Assembly: GCF_018310345.1 (NCBI RefSeq)
Contig: NZ_JAGXBY010000001.1
Span: forward strand, 434,001 to 498,000
Source of the DNA: Ornithinibacillus massiliensis
GTDB taxonomy: Bacteria; Bacillota; Bacilli; Bacillales; Amphibacillaceae
Direction of reading: 5' to 3'
Length of the DNA stretch: 64,000 bases
Shown: piece after piece, positions 36,063-44,983 of the stretch
Layout: each line of letters begins with the position of its first letter
Position numbering within the stretch: position 1 is the first letter of the stretch
The notes under the pieces: model-generated
Told to the model about the DNA's origin: nothing
The model's input: only the letters and a program-made list of their open reading frames with translations
The model's database searches: none
Made by a program: the position numbers and the translations under genes

Positions 36063-36278
36063 ATGAGTGAAAAGGTTGTCATCAAGGTGAATGATAATGG
36101 TTCATACCGAGTTACTGGTGATGTGGAATTAGTTGATGCTGAGGGTAATGTTTTTGAAACGAAAAAGAGTTTTTCCTTATGTCGTTGTGGGCACTCAGCG
36201 TTAAAGCCATTCTGTGATGGTACTCATCGAAAAATCGGGTTTGAAAGTACACCTAGGGCAAAAAAAGAAAATCCGTAA
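36063..36278 (+). CDS. CDGSH iron-sulfur domain protein
   Basis: This 71-residue protein contains one CDGSH-type motif: C40-x-C42 and C51-D-G-T-H55, the ligands of a 2Fe-2S cluster with three cysteines and one histidine. Bacterial members are small redox or iron-sulfur proteins of unclear partner. The ribosome binding site AAGAAGGAG is strong. It is a single gene whose terminator overlaps its stop codon. Confidence 0.93.
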   Translation: MSEKVVIKVNDNGSYRVTGDVELVDAEGNVFETKKSFSLCRCGHSALKPFCDGTHRKIGFESTPRAKKENP

Positions 36279-36306
36279 TCCTTTCAATCGGGTTACGGAT
36301 TTTTTT
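36268..36306 (+). terminator. Rho-independent terminator
   Basis: AAATCCGTAA and TTACGGATTT form a 10-bp stem overlapping the CDGSH stop codon, followed by TTTTTT. Confidence 0.88.
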
Positions 36307-36386
36307 ATCTTAATCGTTGGATGACATAAAAGCATCCTTGCCCACGCCGAAATCTCGAATCGTTGAATAGAATAAGATAGTATTCC

Positions 36387-37133
36387 TTATTCATCCATAA
36401 TCGTTAAATAAATTTCTGATCCATCTGGTGAATAGTGGTAGCTCACTTCGGATACCTCTAATGTGATAATGGAATGGTTCTGACTATCTTTATATTGGTT
36501 AGCTAATTCTTCATTAGTAAAGTAAAATTTCACATTACCGTGTGCATCTCGATCAGCCAGTGGTAACCAGTTTGGAGGTAAATGGCCTTCTGGGATAAAG
36601 CTTAATGGTTCATCGTTTGTGAATTGTCCAGAAATCATTTGGATTTCATGATTACGAAATGTGATGATAGTTTCCTCGCCCTGATGCTCCACCTCTTTCA
36701 CCTTCATATTTCCTAACCACATATCCGGTTCAATTGTGTCGGGATTAAATAATAGAGAATCTGCTTCTTCATTCCTATTACTCGCTTCCTGATCAAACGT
36801 AGATGCATGATCCTCCATCGATTCTTCCATTGCCATTCCTGCTTCTACTTCTGATTCATCACTATCGAAGCTAGCCATTTCATTCTGTGCGCCATTCGTA
36901 TCATTGCTACTTATCATCATACCCATTTGATTTTGAACAACGACAATCAATAATAGTGCGACAGCGGTAATGGCTGAAGCAGTAATCCAGACTGGAAAGG
37001 CCGGTTTAGACTTTCGAATAGGCTCATTGGTAAGCTCTGCTATTTTATTTCGTACCGCTTGTTTATCGTTCTCTGTAAACGATGTGGGAATTTGGTTAAA
37101 TTCATTTTTTAGATCTTTAAATTGCTTATCCAT
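36387..37133 (-). CDS. Probable anti-sigma factor, membrane protein
   Basis: This 248-residue protein has a cytoplasmic N-terminus (1-44), one membrane segment (about 46-66, PVWITASAITAVALLLIVVV), a very acidic Met/Ser-rich stretch (about 72-130) and an extracytoplasmic domain. It starts at ATG 37133 behind AAAGGTGG, inside the last codons of the sigma-factor gene, so the two overlap by eight bases. The genetic coupling and topology are those of ECF anti-sigma factors. It has no zinc-binding HxxxCxxC, so it is not of the ZAS class. The signal it senses is unknown. Confidence 0.78.
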   Translation of the reverse strand: MDKQFKDLKNEFNQIPTSFTENDKQAVRNKIAELTNEPIRKSKPAFPVWITASAITAVALLLIVVVQNQMGMMISSNDTNGAQNEMASFDSDESEVEAGMAMEESMEDHASTFDQEASNRNEEADSLLFNPDTIEPDMWLGNMKVKEVEHQGEETIITFRNHEIQMISGQFTNDEPLSFIPEGHLPPNWLPLADRDAHGNVKFYFTNEELANQYKDSQNHSIITLEVSEVSYHYSPDGSEIYLTIMDE

Positions 37134-37719
37134 GGCTGACACCACCTTTTTCAGATGATAAGCATTCCTTTAATTTAATCCGGCCACGATTAAGACGTGT
37201 TCGTACAGTAGCCTCATTCATAGCTAACACCTTTGCGATTTCTTTCGTTGAAAGGTCTTTAAAGTAGAAAAGAATGATGACTTCTCGGTATTTAATGGGT
37301 AGATCCATTACTTTTTGAAAAAGTTCGCTGGAGTTATCCTTTTGGAGTGTCATTTCTTCTGGCGTCAATTCTACTGTTTTCATTGATTGTGAGGAAGAAA
37401 TGAGCTTCTCCTTTAAGCGTTTATTCCTTGATTGCCAGCTTCTTAAATGATCCTTACATTTATTAATTGCAATGGAATATATCCAGCTTCTTAAGGAAGA
37501 GTTCCCTTGAAACGTATTTAATTTTTGATAGATCGTGACAAATACTTCCTGTGTCACATCGTCCGTATCTGCTGAATTTTTCATATATGCAAATACTAAG
37601 CGCTTTATTTCATCACCGTACGTATCCATAATTGTTTCAATGGCAAGGGTTGGATTGGACTGCAGTTCCTTAATGCCCTCATTATCGTACGTCGGATGGA
37701 ATGCTTTCGAGTGGCCCAC
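37126..37719 (-). CDS. ECF-type RNA polymerase sigma factor
   Basis: This 197-residue sigma-70 family protein contains only regions 2 and 4. Region 2 carries DTDDVTQEVFVTIYQKL and SLRSWIYSIAINKCKDHL. Region 4 carries LPIKYREVIILFYFKDLSTKEIA and the recognition helix MNEATVRTRLNRGRIKL. The start is GTG 37719 behind TTAGGAGGAATT. The upstream promoter has the ECF elements TGAAAC and CGTC, so it probably transcribes itself. It is cotranscribed with the overlapping anti-sigma gene. Which B. subtilis sigma (M, V, W, X, Y or YlaC) it matches cannot be decided by eye. Confidence 0.92.
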   Translation of the reverse strand: MGHSKAFHPTYDNEGIKELQSNPTLAIETIMDTYGDEIKRLVFAYMKNSADTDDVTQEVFVTIYQKLNTFQGNSSLRSWIYSIAINKCKDHLRSWQSRNKRLKEKLISSSQSMKTVELTPEEMTLQKDNSSELFQKVMDLPIKYREVIILFYFKDLSTKEIAKVLAMNEATVRTRLNRGRIKLKECLSSEKGGVSHG

Positions 37720-37752
37720 TCTAATTCCTCCTAACTTCCTAATCTCTTATAA

Positions 37753-37779
37753 GACGCAATCACTTCGTATTATGTTTCA
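37753..37779 (-). promoter_or_regulatory. ECF-type autoregulatory promoter
   Basis: On the - strand, TGAAAC (37774-37779) and CGTC (37753-37756) are separated by 17 bp, matching the classic Bacillus ECF promoter. They lie about 33 bases upstream of the sigma gene start. The remaining bases to 38023 contain no gene I can support. Confidence 0.72.
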
Positions 37780-38023
37780 TTTAACGTAAAGTTTCTTGTT
37801 AGTTGTAGTCTACCATATTTGCATTTTAAATATTCTAAAATTTAATTATAAGTAGGCAATTTTAGGGACAAACATGTTGAGAATTTGGTATTTATTACTG
37901 TTTTGAGTAGAGGAGAATGATTAATGCACCATTAAATAGCAGTTCTAAAGCTTATTTTGATATGTGTATAAGTTTATCCACTAATCCTAACACTAATTTT
38001 CATACGGGAAGGGAGGCGAAATG

Positions 38024-38170
38024 ATGGTCAATAAGGAAAAGGAGTTCAATAATATGTTCAAGGAAAACAGAAATCATGGCGAGCACCGTAACGGGAGGAA
38101 GAGTCAGTACAAAAATAGCTCTGCCCATGGCGGAGACCAGCCAGACGAGTACTTAAACCGAAAAGATTAA
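38024..38170 (+). CDS. Small hydrophilic hypothetical protein (48 aa)
   Basis: ATG 38024 (or the ATG at 38021) follows GGGAGGCG. The 48-residue product is highly charged and lacks hydrophobic segments (MVNKEKEFNNMFKENRNHGE...DEYLNRKD). It is followed six bases later by a strong terminator, which supports a real gene. No family is recognised; such small polar proteins are frequent among sporulation-associated genes. Confidence 0.5.
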   Translation: MVNKEKEFNNMFKENRNHGEHRNGRKSQYKNSSAHGGDQPDEYLNRKD

Positions 38171-38175
38171 TGGGT

Positions 38176-38212
38176 AAAGGCATTCGCTAATAATTTAGTG
38201 AATGCCTTTTAT
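38176..38212 (+). terminator. Rho-independent terminator
   Basis: AAAGGCATTCGCTAA and TTAGTGAATGCCTTT form a near-perfect 15-bp stem followed by TTTAT. Confidence 0.88.
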
Positions 38213-38342
38213 ATCTAAATTCTGCTATAGCAACGTATTACCTACCGCATTCTCAATTGTTTTAATTAGTTTTTTGTCCCGTGTTTTTCCGTATGCGCAT
38301 AGGATAAAGTAGTGGAAATGGAATAGTAAGGGAGAGGGCATT

Positions 38343-39095
38343 GTGAGTCTTTTCATGAATACACAAACACATCCGAATTTATTTAAGAATAGTAACCAAA
38401 TAGAAGAACCGAATCAGTCTTATTATAAAAGCGATTATGTAAAGGAACTACTGGCTGAGCAAGAGGAAAGGAATAATTCCTTTCAGAAAGCGATGAGAGA
38501 CATACGTCGATCCTTCCAAAGTCACTGGTTACTTGAGGAGAAACGATGGGGAGAAGTGTCAGAGGATCTTAAAGACTTGAAGGAAAAGGATAAGCAGCAT
38601 CAAGTATTTGAAAAACAGACGAGGGAGTGGATCATGATGTTAGAGCGTAACAGTCAGGAACTTCATCGTATTGTGGAGAAGAACAGTACTATTAATGAAG
38701 ATATTTTAAAGGAGATTAATCGGATTCATCAATCCAATGAAGCTATGATAGAGCAGCTGGTGAAGTTCTACGAAGCAAATCAACAATTCACTCATAAAAT
38801 GGATGCGATTAGTGAGCAGCAGCAAGTGATGGCGGAGCAAGTAACCAAGCAGCAAGATAAGCAAGATAAAGTAATTGGTCAGTTAGAAAACCAAGAAGCA
38901 TTAATGGAGAAGTCTTACCGCCAATTAAGTACCTTACGATCGATATTGTTCGAACGAACCAGTTTTGTGGTAGAAAAGATAGAGGAAAGCTATCAGCTTA
39001 CATCATCTGTTTTGTATCAGTATTTAACAGGGAATGACAAACCATTAACACTAATGATAAGGGATCAAAGTAAGGAAAATAATAAAAATGGGTAA
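38343..39095 (+). CDS. Hypothetical coiled-coil protein
   Basis: This 250-residue protein starts at GTG 38343 behind AAGGGAGAGG. After a polar N-terminus (1-40), nearly the whole chain is predicted helical with long coiled-coil stretches (about 35-110 and 120-205) rich in Q, E and K, such as EQQQVMAEQVTKQQDKQDKV. There is no membrane segment or signal peptide, so it is probably cytoplasmic. No domain is recognised. It may be structural or a scaffold. It is a single gene, followed by a long inverted repeat rather than a typical terminator. Confidence 0.65.
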   Translation: MSLFMNTQTHPNLFKNSNQIEEPNQSYYKSDYVKELLAEQEERNNSFQKAMRDIRRSFQSHWLLEEKRWGEVSEDLKDLKEKDKQHQVFEKQTREWIMMLERNSQELHRIVEKNSTINEDILKEINRIHQSNEAMIEQLVKFYEANQQFTHKMDAISEQQQVMAEQVTKQQDKQDKVIGQLENQEALMEKSYRQLSTLRSILFERTSFVVEKIEESYQLTSSVLYQYLTGNDKPLTLMIRDQSKENNKNG

Positions 39096-39204
39096 TGGAA
39101 GGGGCGAAATCGATATAGGTATCGTCTTTCTCTTAATGGGGAAATACCATATCTCTTAAGGTTAGCACATAATGTATGTAAAGCGGAATAATGGATCACC
39201 AGCT

Positions 39205-39240
39205 CCGGAAATATAGGTTGGATTGTACGTATATTTCCGG
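39205..39240. repeat. Perfect inverted repeat between convergent genes
   Basis: CCGGAAATATA (39205-39215) and TATATTTCCGG (39230-39240) are perfectly complementary around a 14-base loop, and AGCT/TAGC extend the stem with one bulge. Neither strand has a T-run after it, so it is not a standard terminator, although its place between convergent genes suggests a 3'-end role. Confidence 0.6.
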
Positions 39241-39284
39241 TAGCAGGTAAGATGGATAGATGAAATTTTTTCTTCAAGCTAGTT

Positions 39285-40346
39285 CTAGTGACGTTTATTC
39301 AACCATAATACGCCAGATTTTACTAATCGAGGAACAATACCAGTCATTGGCTGCTTCATCATATTACCAAATCCATCACTTTTACCTAATGATCCTAATG
39401 TTCCTTTTAAGCGAATATCTTTTGGTTTTTTCGGTTCTTTATTTTTCAAGACACAATTTAATACGGCTGCTGTTTGTTCGCCTTGAATACCAGCTAGCTG
39501 TGCACTTGGTGAGTGTATGGAAGATGCACAATCACCGATAACATATACGTTTGGTTGCTCCGGTACCTGGAAGAAGTCATTAACGACGATTTTTTCATGC
39601 TGGTCCTTTTGGAAAGGTAATTCTCGGACAACCTTGTTCGGGCGTACCCCAGCAGTCCAAATCGTTACATCATTCACATAACAGACACCGTTATTACAAA
39701 CACCGTCTTTTTCTACGTATTCCACATTGGCATGATGCAGTACCTCGACATCGTTTTTATTAAACCAGTCTGCCACATATCCTTGAATCCTTGGATCGAA
39801 CGCTCTAAGAACAGAGCCGCCGCGATCTAGAAGACGAATGTTAAGGTCTTCTCTGCTTTCACGTATTTCAGAAGCTACTTCAATACCACTTAAGCCCGCA
39901 CCAACAATCGTTACTTTACCATAGGCTTTTAGGTTTCCTACTGCAAGACCCGCTCTTCGTGATCCAGCAAAAGATTGCACACTTTCTGTATAAATATCTG
40001 CCCCTTCAATACCGTGATAATTATCTTCACATCCCAGTGCGACAACTAAATAATCATATGAAACTACTTCACTACGATCTTGAAAAACGATTTGCTTATG
40101 TTCTGCATCAATCTTTTCTACTTCTGCAAACACATACTGGATTCGGTCATCCTTTGGAAAGTCTACTCGTACTTCGCGATCAGCAACAGTACCAGCAACA
40201 ATCGTATAAAATTCTGTCTTTAATGATTGGTATGGATTGCGATCTACTATGGTTAGATTTACGTCTTCTGGTAAGCCTTTATCCAGTAAACCTAGTGCAA
40301 CCTTAATCCCTCCATAGCCACCGCCTAGTATTACTAAATTTCTCAT
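39285..40346 (-). CDS. NAD(P)/FAD-dependent oxidoreductase (type II NADH dehydrogenase-like, YutJ-like)
   Basis: This 353-residue flavoprotein has an N-terminal FAD Rossmann motif (ILGGGYGGIKV), a second dinucleotide-binding motif for NAD(P)H (VTIVGAGLSGIEVA, about residue 150), and the FAD ribityl-contact VYVIGDCASS near residue 280. The family transfers electrons from NADH to quinone at the membrane surface. The overall look is closest to Bacillus YutJ rather than the main Ndh. I start at ATG 40346 after GGGGGTAAAAG. It is a single gene. Confidence 0.83.
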   Translation of the reverse strand: MRNLVILGGGYGGIKVALGLLDKGLPEDVNLTIVDRNPYQSLKTEFYTIVAGTVADREVRVDFPKDDRIQYVFAEVEKIDAEHKQIVFQDRSEVVSYDYLVVALGCEDNYHGIEGADIYTESVQSFAGSRRAGLAVGNLKAYGKVTIVGAGLSGIEVASEIRESREDLNIRLLDRGGSVLRAFDPRIQGYVADWFNKNDVEVLHHANVEYVEKDGVCNNGVCYVNDVTIWTAGVRPNKVVRELPFQKDQHEKIVVNDFFQVPEQPNVYVIGDCASSIHSPSAQLAGIQGEQTAAVLNCVLKNKEPKKPKDIRLKGTLGSLGKSDGFGNMMKQPMTGIVPRLVKSGVLWLNKRH

Positions 40347-40587
40347 ATCTTTTACCCCCATCCCCTGCTAGAAATCAGAATGCTAGTATTTTGGGATATT
40401 TTTTATCCGGAAACGCTTTCCACTTTTAAGAGTATCAAAGAAATGCTTGTTAGACTAGTAGAAATCATAAAGACTTTAAAAAAATATAGTAAAAATTTCC
40501 CAACTTTTATTCATGAATTTTCATTATTTGGAAATAGTAACGAATGAAATGGTGGAAATATCAATCATAACGAAAGGAAGATTACAG

Positions 40588-41361
40588 ATGAAGAATAAGC
40601 TTTTCCTATTATTAGCGGCTATTATCGTTGCTGGATCCTGGCAGCTTTCTAGTGTGTTCGCTGAAAAACAAGATGAAGTTTGGTTTGACTTCTTCCAAAA
40701 GGATGGGGAGAAAAAAGAGAAAGAGGAATTTCGACACGAACATAAGGGAATTCAACATGAAGCCTGGATAAAATATAAGGCGAAGGAATTAGGGATTGAA
40801 ACAGAAGGAAAAAATCTCCATACATTAGCAAAGGAAGTAAAAGAAGCAAAGCTATTAAAAAAAGCTGAGGAACTAGGTATCGAAATTGAAGGCAAGGATA
40901 TAAAAGAACTTGCAAGAGAAATCCATCATACGAAGGTAGTAAACGAGGCAGAAGAGCTTGGTATTGAAACAGAAGGGAAGGAACCGGAAGCAATTGCCCA
41001 AGAAGTAATGGATGTAAAGCTTAAGCAAAAGGCACAAGAGTTAGGAATCGATATGGATGGGAAGGAGACAGAGGAGCTACTAAAGGAAGTGAAGGCAGTT
41101 ATTCTAGAAAAGGAAGCAGAGGCCTACCATATTGACACGGACGGGAAAAAGCACCATGAGATTGTAATGGAAATCCATGAGGCTAAAATTTATGACACAG
41201 CAGAAAAGCTAGGTATGGAAACGGAAGGTAAGAACCCACAAGATATCTTAAATGAAATTTTCGAAGAACATGCTGATAAAGCGAAAGAATTAAAACTATT
41301 TCCTTTTGAGGATAATAAGGATAAATTTTACTTAGAACACCATAGAGAAGACATGGATTAA
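40588..41361 (+). CDS. Secreted protein made of 28-residue repeats
   Basis: This 257-residue protein has a signal peptide (residues 1-26, ending SSVFA) and then six repeats of 28 residues plus a partial seventh. The consensus is A-x-E-L-G-I-[ED]-x-[ED]-G-K-x-x-x-x-[IL]-x-x-E-[VI]-x-x-x-K. Each unit would form two helices joined by the LGI-x-x-x-GK turn, a pattern that recalls SAP/HeH-type helix-extension-helix motifs. It is very highly charged (E, K). ATG 40588 is preceded by GAAAGGAAG; the longer frame from 40513 is not needed. Function and partner are unknown. It is a single gene with a strong terminator. Confidence 0.72.
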   Translation: MKNKLFLLLAAIIVAGSWQLSSVFAEKQDEVWFDFFQKDGEKKEKEEFRHEHKGIQHEAWIKYKAKELGIETEGKNLHTLAKEVKEAKLLKKAEELGIEIEGKDIKELAREIHHTKVVNEAEELGIETEGKEPEAIAQEVMDVKLKQKAQELGIDMDGKETEELLKEVKAVILEKEAEAYHIDTDGKKHHEIVMEIHEAKIYDTAEKLGMETEGKNPQDILNEIFEEHADKAKELKLFPFEDNKDKFYLEHHREDMD

Positions 41362-41392
41362 TCAAGAGGGAAATGTTCCCTCTTGATTTTTT
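41361..41392 (+). terminator. Rho-independent terminator
   Basis: ATCAAGAGGGAA and TTCCCTCTTGAT form a 12-bp stem with a three-base loop, followed by TTTTTT. Confidence 0.92.
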
Positions 41393-41435
41393 GAGCTGGA
41401 ATTAACCGAAATAAAGAAGCAGAATGAGATATTAT

Positions 41436-42110
41436 TTAGTAATGAAAGGTTGCCTCTACGAATGCTGTAATTTGATTTTGTCCGGCTTCAATTGGGGTTG
41501 TCACGGCACTATCAGTTGCAACGCCTAGTACATATGGGCGAGGAGTTTCTGGTGCATGGCTAGTTAGTTCTTTTAATTGGGTAGGGGTTTGAGGAATGGA
41601 AACGCCGAGCGTCTCTGCGATTGTGGCAGCTTTTTCTTGAGCATTTCGAATGGCGCTTGCCAGTGCTTGTTGATAATAACGTTGCTCATTGCCAACACGT
41701 AGCGCTATATTTCGTACCGTATTCGCACCATTTTCCATCGCTATATCGACTATTTCCCCTACTCTTTCTATATGTTCTATTTTTATGGTAAGCAAATTAC
41801 TCACGCGGTAGCCTCGGAATACTTGAGTACCGTCTTGGTAGTCATATTGAATGTCTACTCGAAAATCAGATGTTTGAATGTTTTCCCGAGAAATCCCAGC
41901 ATTAACGAGAGCGTTGATGACATTGGTTGTCCTTTGCGCATTGGCTTGCTGTGCTTCTTGTAACTGCTCATCCTCCGTAATGACACCAAGTAAGATAGTG
42001 GCATGATCTGGTGTAGCGAACACACTACCTTCTCCGACGACCTTTACTTTGTTTTCAGTTTGTCTTGTCGGAATCGTACCACGGTTTTGGTAGTTCGTAT
42101 GATAATACAT
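41436..42110 (-). CDS. SIMPL domain-containing protein (DUF541)
   Basis: This 224-residue protein carries a SIMPL/DUF541 domain (about 20-220). Characteristic parts are VKVVGEGSVFATPDHATILLGV, GISRENIQTSDFRV and ALASAIRNAQEKAATIAETLGV. Many relatives are exported, but this one has a polar start (MYYHTNYQNRG) and no signal peptide, so it may be cytoplasmic or spore-associated. The molecular role of the family is unclear. It is a single gene with ribosome binding site AAGAGGTG. Confidence 0.85.
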   Translation of the reverse strand: MYYHTNYQNRGTIPTRQTENKVKVVGEGSVFATPDHATILLGVITEDEQLQEAQQANAQRTTNVINALVNAGISRENIQTSDFRVDIQYDYQDGTQVFRGYRVSNLLTIKIEHIERVGEIVDIAMENGANTVRNIALRVGNEQRYYQQALASAIRNAQEKAATIAETLGVSIPQTPTQLKELTSHAPETPRPYVLGVATDSAVTTPIEAGQNQITAFVEATFHY

Positions 42111-42272
42111 GTTTATTCACCTCTTATAGGTTAAATATATGATAGTTGACTGATATAGGTGTAAGAAATAGTGGTAAAAGTTAATATTTACAAGTTGTAG
42201 TAATGAAATAGGAATAAAAATGTTCAAAACCAGAAGGGTATAAAAAGGAATGACTAGCGATAAAATCATATA

Positions 42273-42318
42273 AACAAGCCATCCCGTACTGTTTTATAAA
42301 GGTACTGGATGGCTTGTT
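42273..42318 (-). terminator. Terminator of htpX
   Basis: AACAAGCCATCC and GGATGGCTTGTT form a 12-bp stem just after the htpX stop codon. It reads toward 42270 on the - strand. Confidence 0.75.
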
Positions 42319-42330
42319 ATATTTATTGGC

Positions 42331-43206
42331 TTATGCTAAACGCTTAATACGCTCATCTAAATCTGGATGTGTAGAAAATATGGATGATTTACGTTTGTTA
42401 TTAATTTTTAATGTTGCAATGGATGTATCGTCTTCACCTTTAATACGGCTAGTGTATGCTTTTAGGCTTTCTAGCGCATGGCGCATTTTATCCTTACCAG
42501 CTAAGTCAGCTCCACCACGGTCTGCGTGGTATTCGCGATGTCTTGAGTACGCAAATACGACAATACTTCCTAGGATTGAGAAGACAATCTGGAATACGAT
42601 AATCGCGATGAAATGGACAATTGGTGCAAGCTCTTCCTTAACAAAGCGAGAAACAGCAAATGCAACGATTCGGGATAGGAATACGACAAATGTATTCACG
42701 ATTCCTTGTAGTAATGTCATGGTTACCATATCGCCATTCGCAATATGTGCAACCTCATGAGCGATAACGCCTTCAACTGCATCATCATCCATTTCTTGTA
42801 ATAAACCAGTTGAAACGGCTACTAATGAACGTTTCTTGGATGGCCCAGTTGCAAAAGCGTTAACCTCAGGAGAATGATAGATTCCAACCTCAGGCATATG
42901 CATTAATCCAGCAGCTCTGGATAAGCGATGTACTTTTTCCACAACAGCTCTTTCATATTCGTTCATCGGTCCATTAGGATCAATAACCTTTACACCCATC
43001 ATTTTCTTAGCCATCCAGCGGGACATGCCAAGTGATATGAATGATCCAGTGAAACCAATCACAGCACTGAAAATGAGGAGGGTACCAAATTGAATTTGCC
43101 CATCATTACCAATATAATTTCCGATAGGTAAAATACTAAAGATTATACCAATAGTTAATAAAACAAGTACGTTAGTTAGTAGGAAGTAAAAAATTCTTTT
43201 TCCCAT
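42331..43206 (-). CDS. htpX: Protease HtpX (M48 family)
   Basis: This 291-residue membrane metalloprotease has zinc motif HEVAH (H150-H154). Membrane spans lie near 8-28, 40-60, 160-180 and 190-215, and a C-terminal zinc ligand is in the region [12 protein letters not shown]. It degrades damaged membrane proteins alongside FtsH. It is a single gene, with AGGTGAGAG before ATG. The family assignment is secure. Confidence 0.95.
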   Translation of the reverse strand: MGKRIFYFLLTNVLVLLTIGIIFSILPIGNYIGNDGQIQFGTLLIFSAVIGFTGSFISLGMSRWMAKKMMGVKVIDPNGPMNEYERAVVEKVHRLSRAAGLMHMPEVGIYHSPEVNAFATGPSKKRSLVAVSTGLLQEMDDDAVEGVIAHEVAHIANGDMVTMTLLQGIVNTFVVFLSRIVAFAVSRFVKEELAPIVHFIAIIVFQIVFSILGSIVVFAYSRHREYHADRGGADLAGKDKMRHALESLKAYTSRIKGEDDTSIATLKINNKRKSSIFSTHPDLDERIKRLA

Positions 43207-43346
43207 ACTCTCACCTTTCTATTTAAAATTTTTAAAATTGTATTCACAACGTTAATACGTATATTATAAAGGCAAATACAATTGTTGTCATCTCTGGTAT
43301 CAATATATGAACAAAAGGGACAAGATATTCAAAAAAGAGCGATAAA

Positions 43347-43832
43347 ATGAGAGGAAAAGTGGTACATGCAATTCAAGATGAATATGCAGAAGACTATTCA
43401 TGGTGTTACGGATGTGGCCGATTAAATGAACAGGGGCTTCATTTACGAACAGGATGGGATGGAGATAGGACGGTTACCTACTATGCCCCTCGTGCAGAAC
43501 AGATGGCTGTTCCTGGATTTGTTTATGGAGGGCTTATTGCTTCTCTTATTGATTGCCATGGAACAGGTTCAGCTTCCCTAGCAGTACATCGTAAAAACGG
43601 TTATGAACCAGGAAGTAAGGCTCCTGAACCGCCTAGGTTTGTTACAGCATCTCTTAAGGTAGACTTTGTAAAGCCCACTCCACATGGTGTACCATTAAAA
43701 GCAATTGGTGTGACCGAAGAGATTCATCCAAAGAAGTGGAAGGTATCTATTGAAGTATTTGCGGATGATACATGCTGTGCTATGGGTGAAGTGATAGCGG
43801 TTGTGATGCCAAAAACATTTCAGAATAAATGA
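43347..43832 (+). CDS. Hotdog-fold (PaaI-like) thioesterase
   Basis: This 161-residue protein begins with a small CYGCG motif (residues 20-24) of the kind seen in the 4HBT/PaaI group with a metal-like N-terminal loop. It continues with VPGFVYGGLIASLIDCHGTGSA, where the hotdog helix carries the probable active-site aspartate. It is expected to hydrolyse an acyl-CoA thioester in the cytoplasm. Its stop lies 15 bases before the start of the next small gene, so the two may form an operon. Confidence 0.83.
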   Translation: MRGKVVHAIQDEYAEDYSWCYGCGRLNEQGLHLRTGWDGDRTVTYYAPRAEQMAVPGFVYGGLIASLIDCHGTGSASLAVHRKNGYEPGSKAPEPPRFVTASLKVDFVKPTPHGVPLKAIGVTEEIHPKKWKVSIEVFADDTCCAMGEVIAVVMPKTFQNK

Positions 43833-43847
43833 CAAAGGGTGAGCAAA

Positions 43848-44138
43848 ATGGGAAAAACAGTAGCATTAAATGAGTTAACGATTGATGCAGACGAAGTGGA
43901 ATTATCAAAAGCTGAAGTAGGTGGACAAAGTCGATATCAATTAAAACTAGCGTTCAAAGTGACCCATAAGGATTATCATGATGTAACTGTTGAATTATAT
44001 AAAAATGACTTCCTAGTCAAAGTAGAAGGCGCTGAATTTCATGCTGAAATTCAACACTATGCTACGTCTGTTACCAACTTGTATGAGGAAGGTGCAGTAG
44101 GAGATTTTAGCTTAACATTAATAGAAAAATCGAACTAA
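43848..44138 (+). CDS. DUF3219 family protein (YkvR-like)
   Basis: This 96-residue protein starts at ATG 43848 behind AAAGGGTGAG. The sequence (VALNELTIDADEVEL, KVTHKDYHDVTVELY and EIQHYATSVTNLYEEGAVGD) has the layout I associate with DUF3219/YkvR of Bacillus, a small beta-rich protein of unknown function. It is coupled to the hotdog thioesterase upstream. Confidence 0.65.
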   Translation: MGKTVALNELTIDADEVELSKAEVGGQSRYQLKLAFKVTHKDYHDVTVELYKNDFLVKVEGAEFHAEIQHYATSVTNLYEEGAVGDFSLTLIEKSN

Positions 44139-44302
44139 ATGATGTCAGGCTTACCTCTAGCAGGATAGTAGCATTCCTTCCTAAAAAATGCATTTGGTTG
44201 CGTCTGACTAGTAGAGAGTTTATTGATGTAAACCAAGTTAGAATAACCGTTATTCTATCTTTATCCAACAGGAACGTGTGAATATAAGGTGGGAGATTAA
44301 AT

Positions 44303-44929
44303 ATGAAGATTTTAGATATTATTGGTGAACTATTTTCAGATGAAATATCGATTGCAGTTTCTAATGGAGGGGAATACGTTTATTATCGACCTAGTAAGCG
44401 GATAGACCTTAAAATCAGTCCTGGAGATCCGGTGAAAGAAGGGAGCATTGCACATAAGGCATTTATGACCAATCAAAAGGTATCTGAATTTATTGATCGT
44501 AATGTGTTTGGGGTGCCTTATCATGGTATGGCGGTTCCTTTCCATGAGAATGGGCAGGTAGCAGGCTGTGTATTAGCGATTTTCCCAACTTATACAGACG
44601 GCAAATCGGTTATTACGTTAAAGACCAATGATGGATGGAAGCCTATTCCATTTCATGATGTATATTATTTAGAAGTAAAAGAAAGAAAAACACATGTCTA
44701 TGCGAAGGCAATGTGTGGGACACATAAAAATACATTACAAGAGTTTGAATATAATCTACCCCGGGATGTGTTTATTCGTTGTCATCGTTCTTATATTGTG
44801 AATGTCCATTATATCAAGGAAATCTTTCCTGATACACATTCTACATTTTTATTAGAAATGGTAAATGGGGATAGTATTCCAGTTAGCCAATCCTATTCTA
44901 GTCATTTCAGGAAAATGTTGGGATTCTAA
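44303..44929 (+). CDS. LytTR-type transcriptional regulator with N-terminal sensor domain
   Basis: This 208-residue protein has an N-terminal PAS-like or ligand-binding domain (about 1-98, ending AGCVLAIFPTY) and a C-terminal LytTR DNA-binding domain (about 105-205: PFHDVYYLEVKERKTHVYA...FIRCHRSYIVNVHYI...IPVSQSYSSHFRKML). There is no receiver domain, so it is not part of a classic two-component system. It lies 123 bp upstream of, and in the same direction as, a CoA-transferase gene, which it may control. The ribosome binding site is AAGGTGGGAG. Confidence 0.85.
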   Translation: MKILDIIGELFSDEISIAVSNGGEYVYYRPSKRIDLKISPGDPVKEGSIAHKAFMTNQKVSEFIDRNVFGVPYHGMAVPFHENGQVAGCVLAIFPTYTDGKSVITLKTNDGWKPIPFHDVYYLEVKERKTHVYAKAMCGTHKNTLQEFEYNLPRDVFIRCHRSYIVNVHYIKEIFPDTHSTFLLEMVNGDSIPVSQSYSSHFRKMLGF

Positions 44930-44983
44930 AATCTTCTGTTTTAGTTTTCGTTTATTCTAGGTTAAACAAAAATCCAGTCATTC

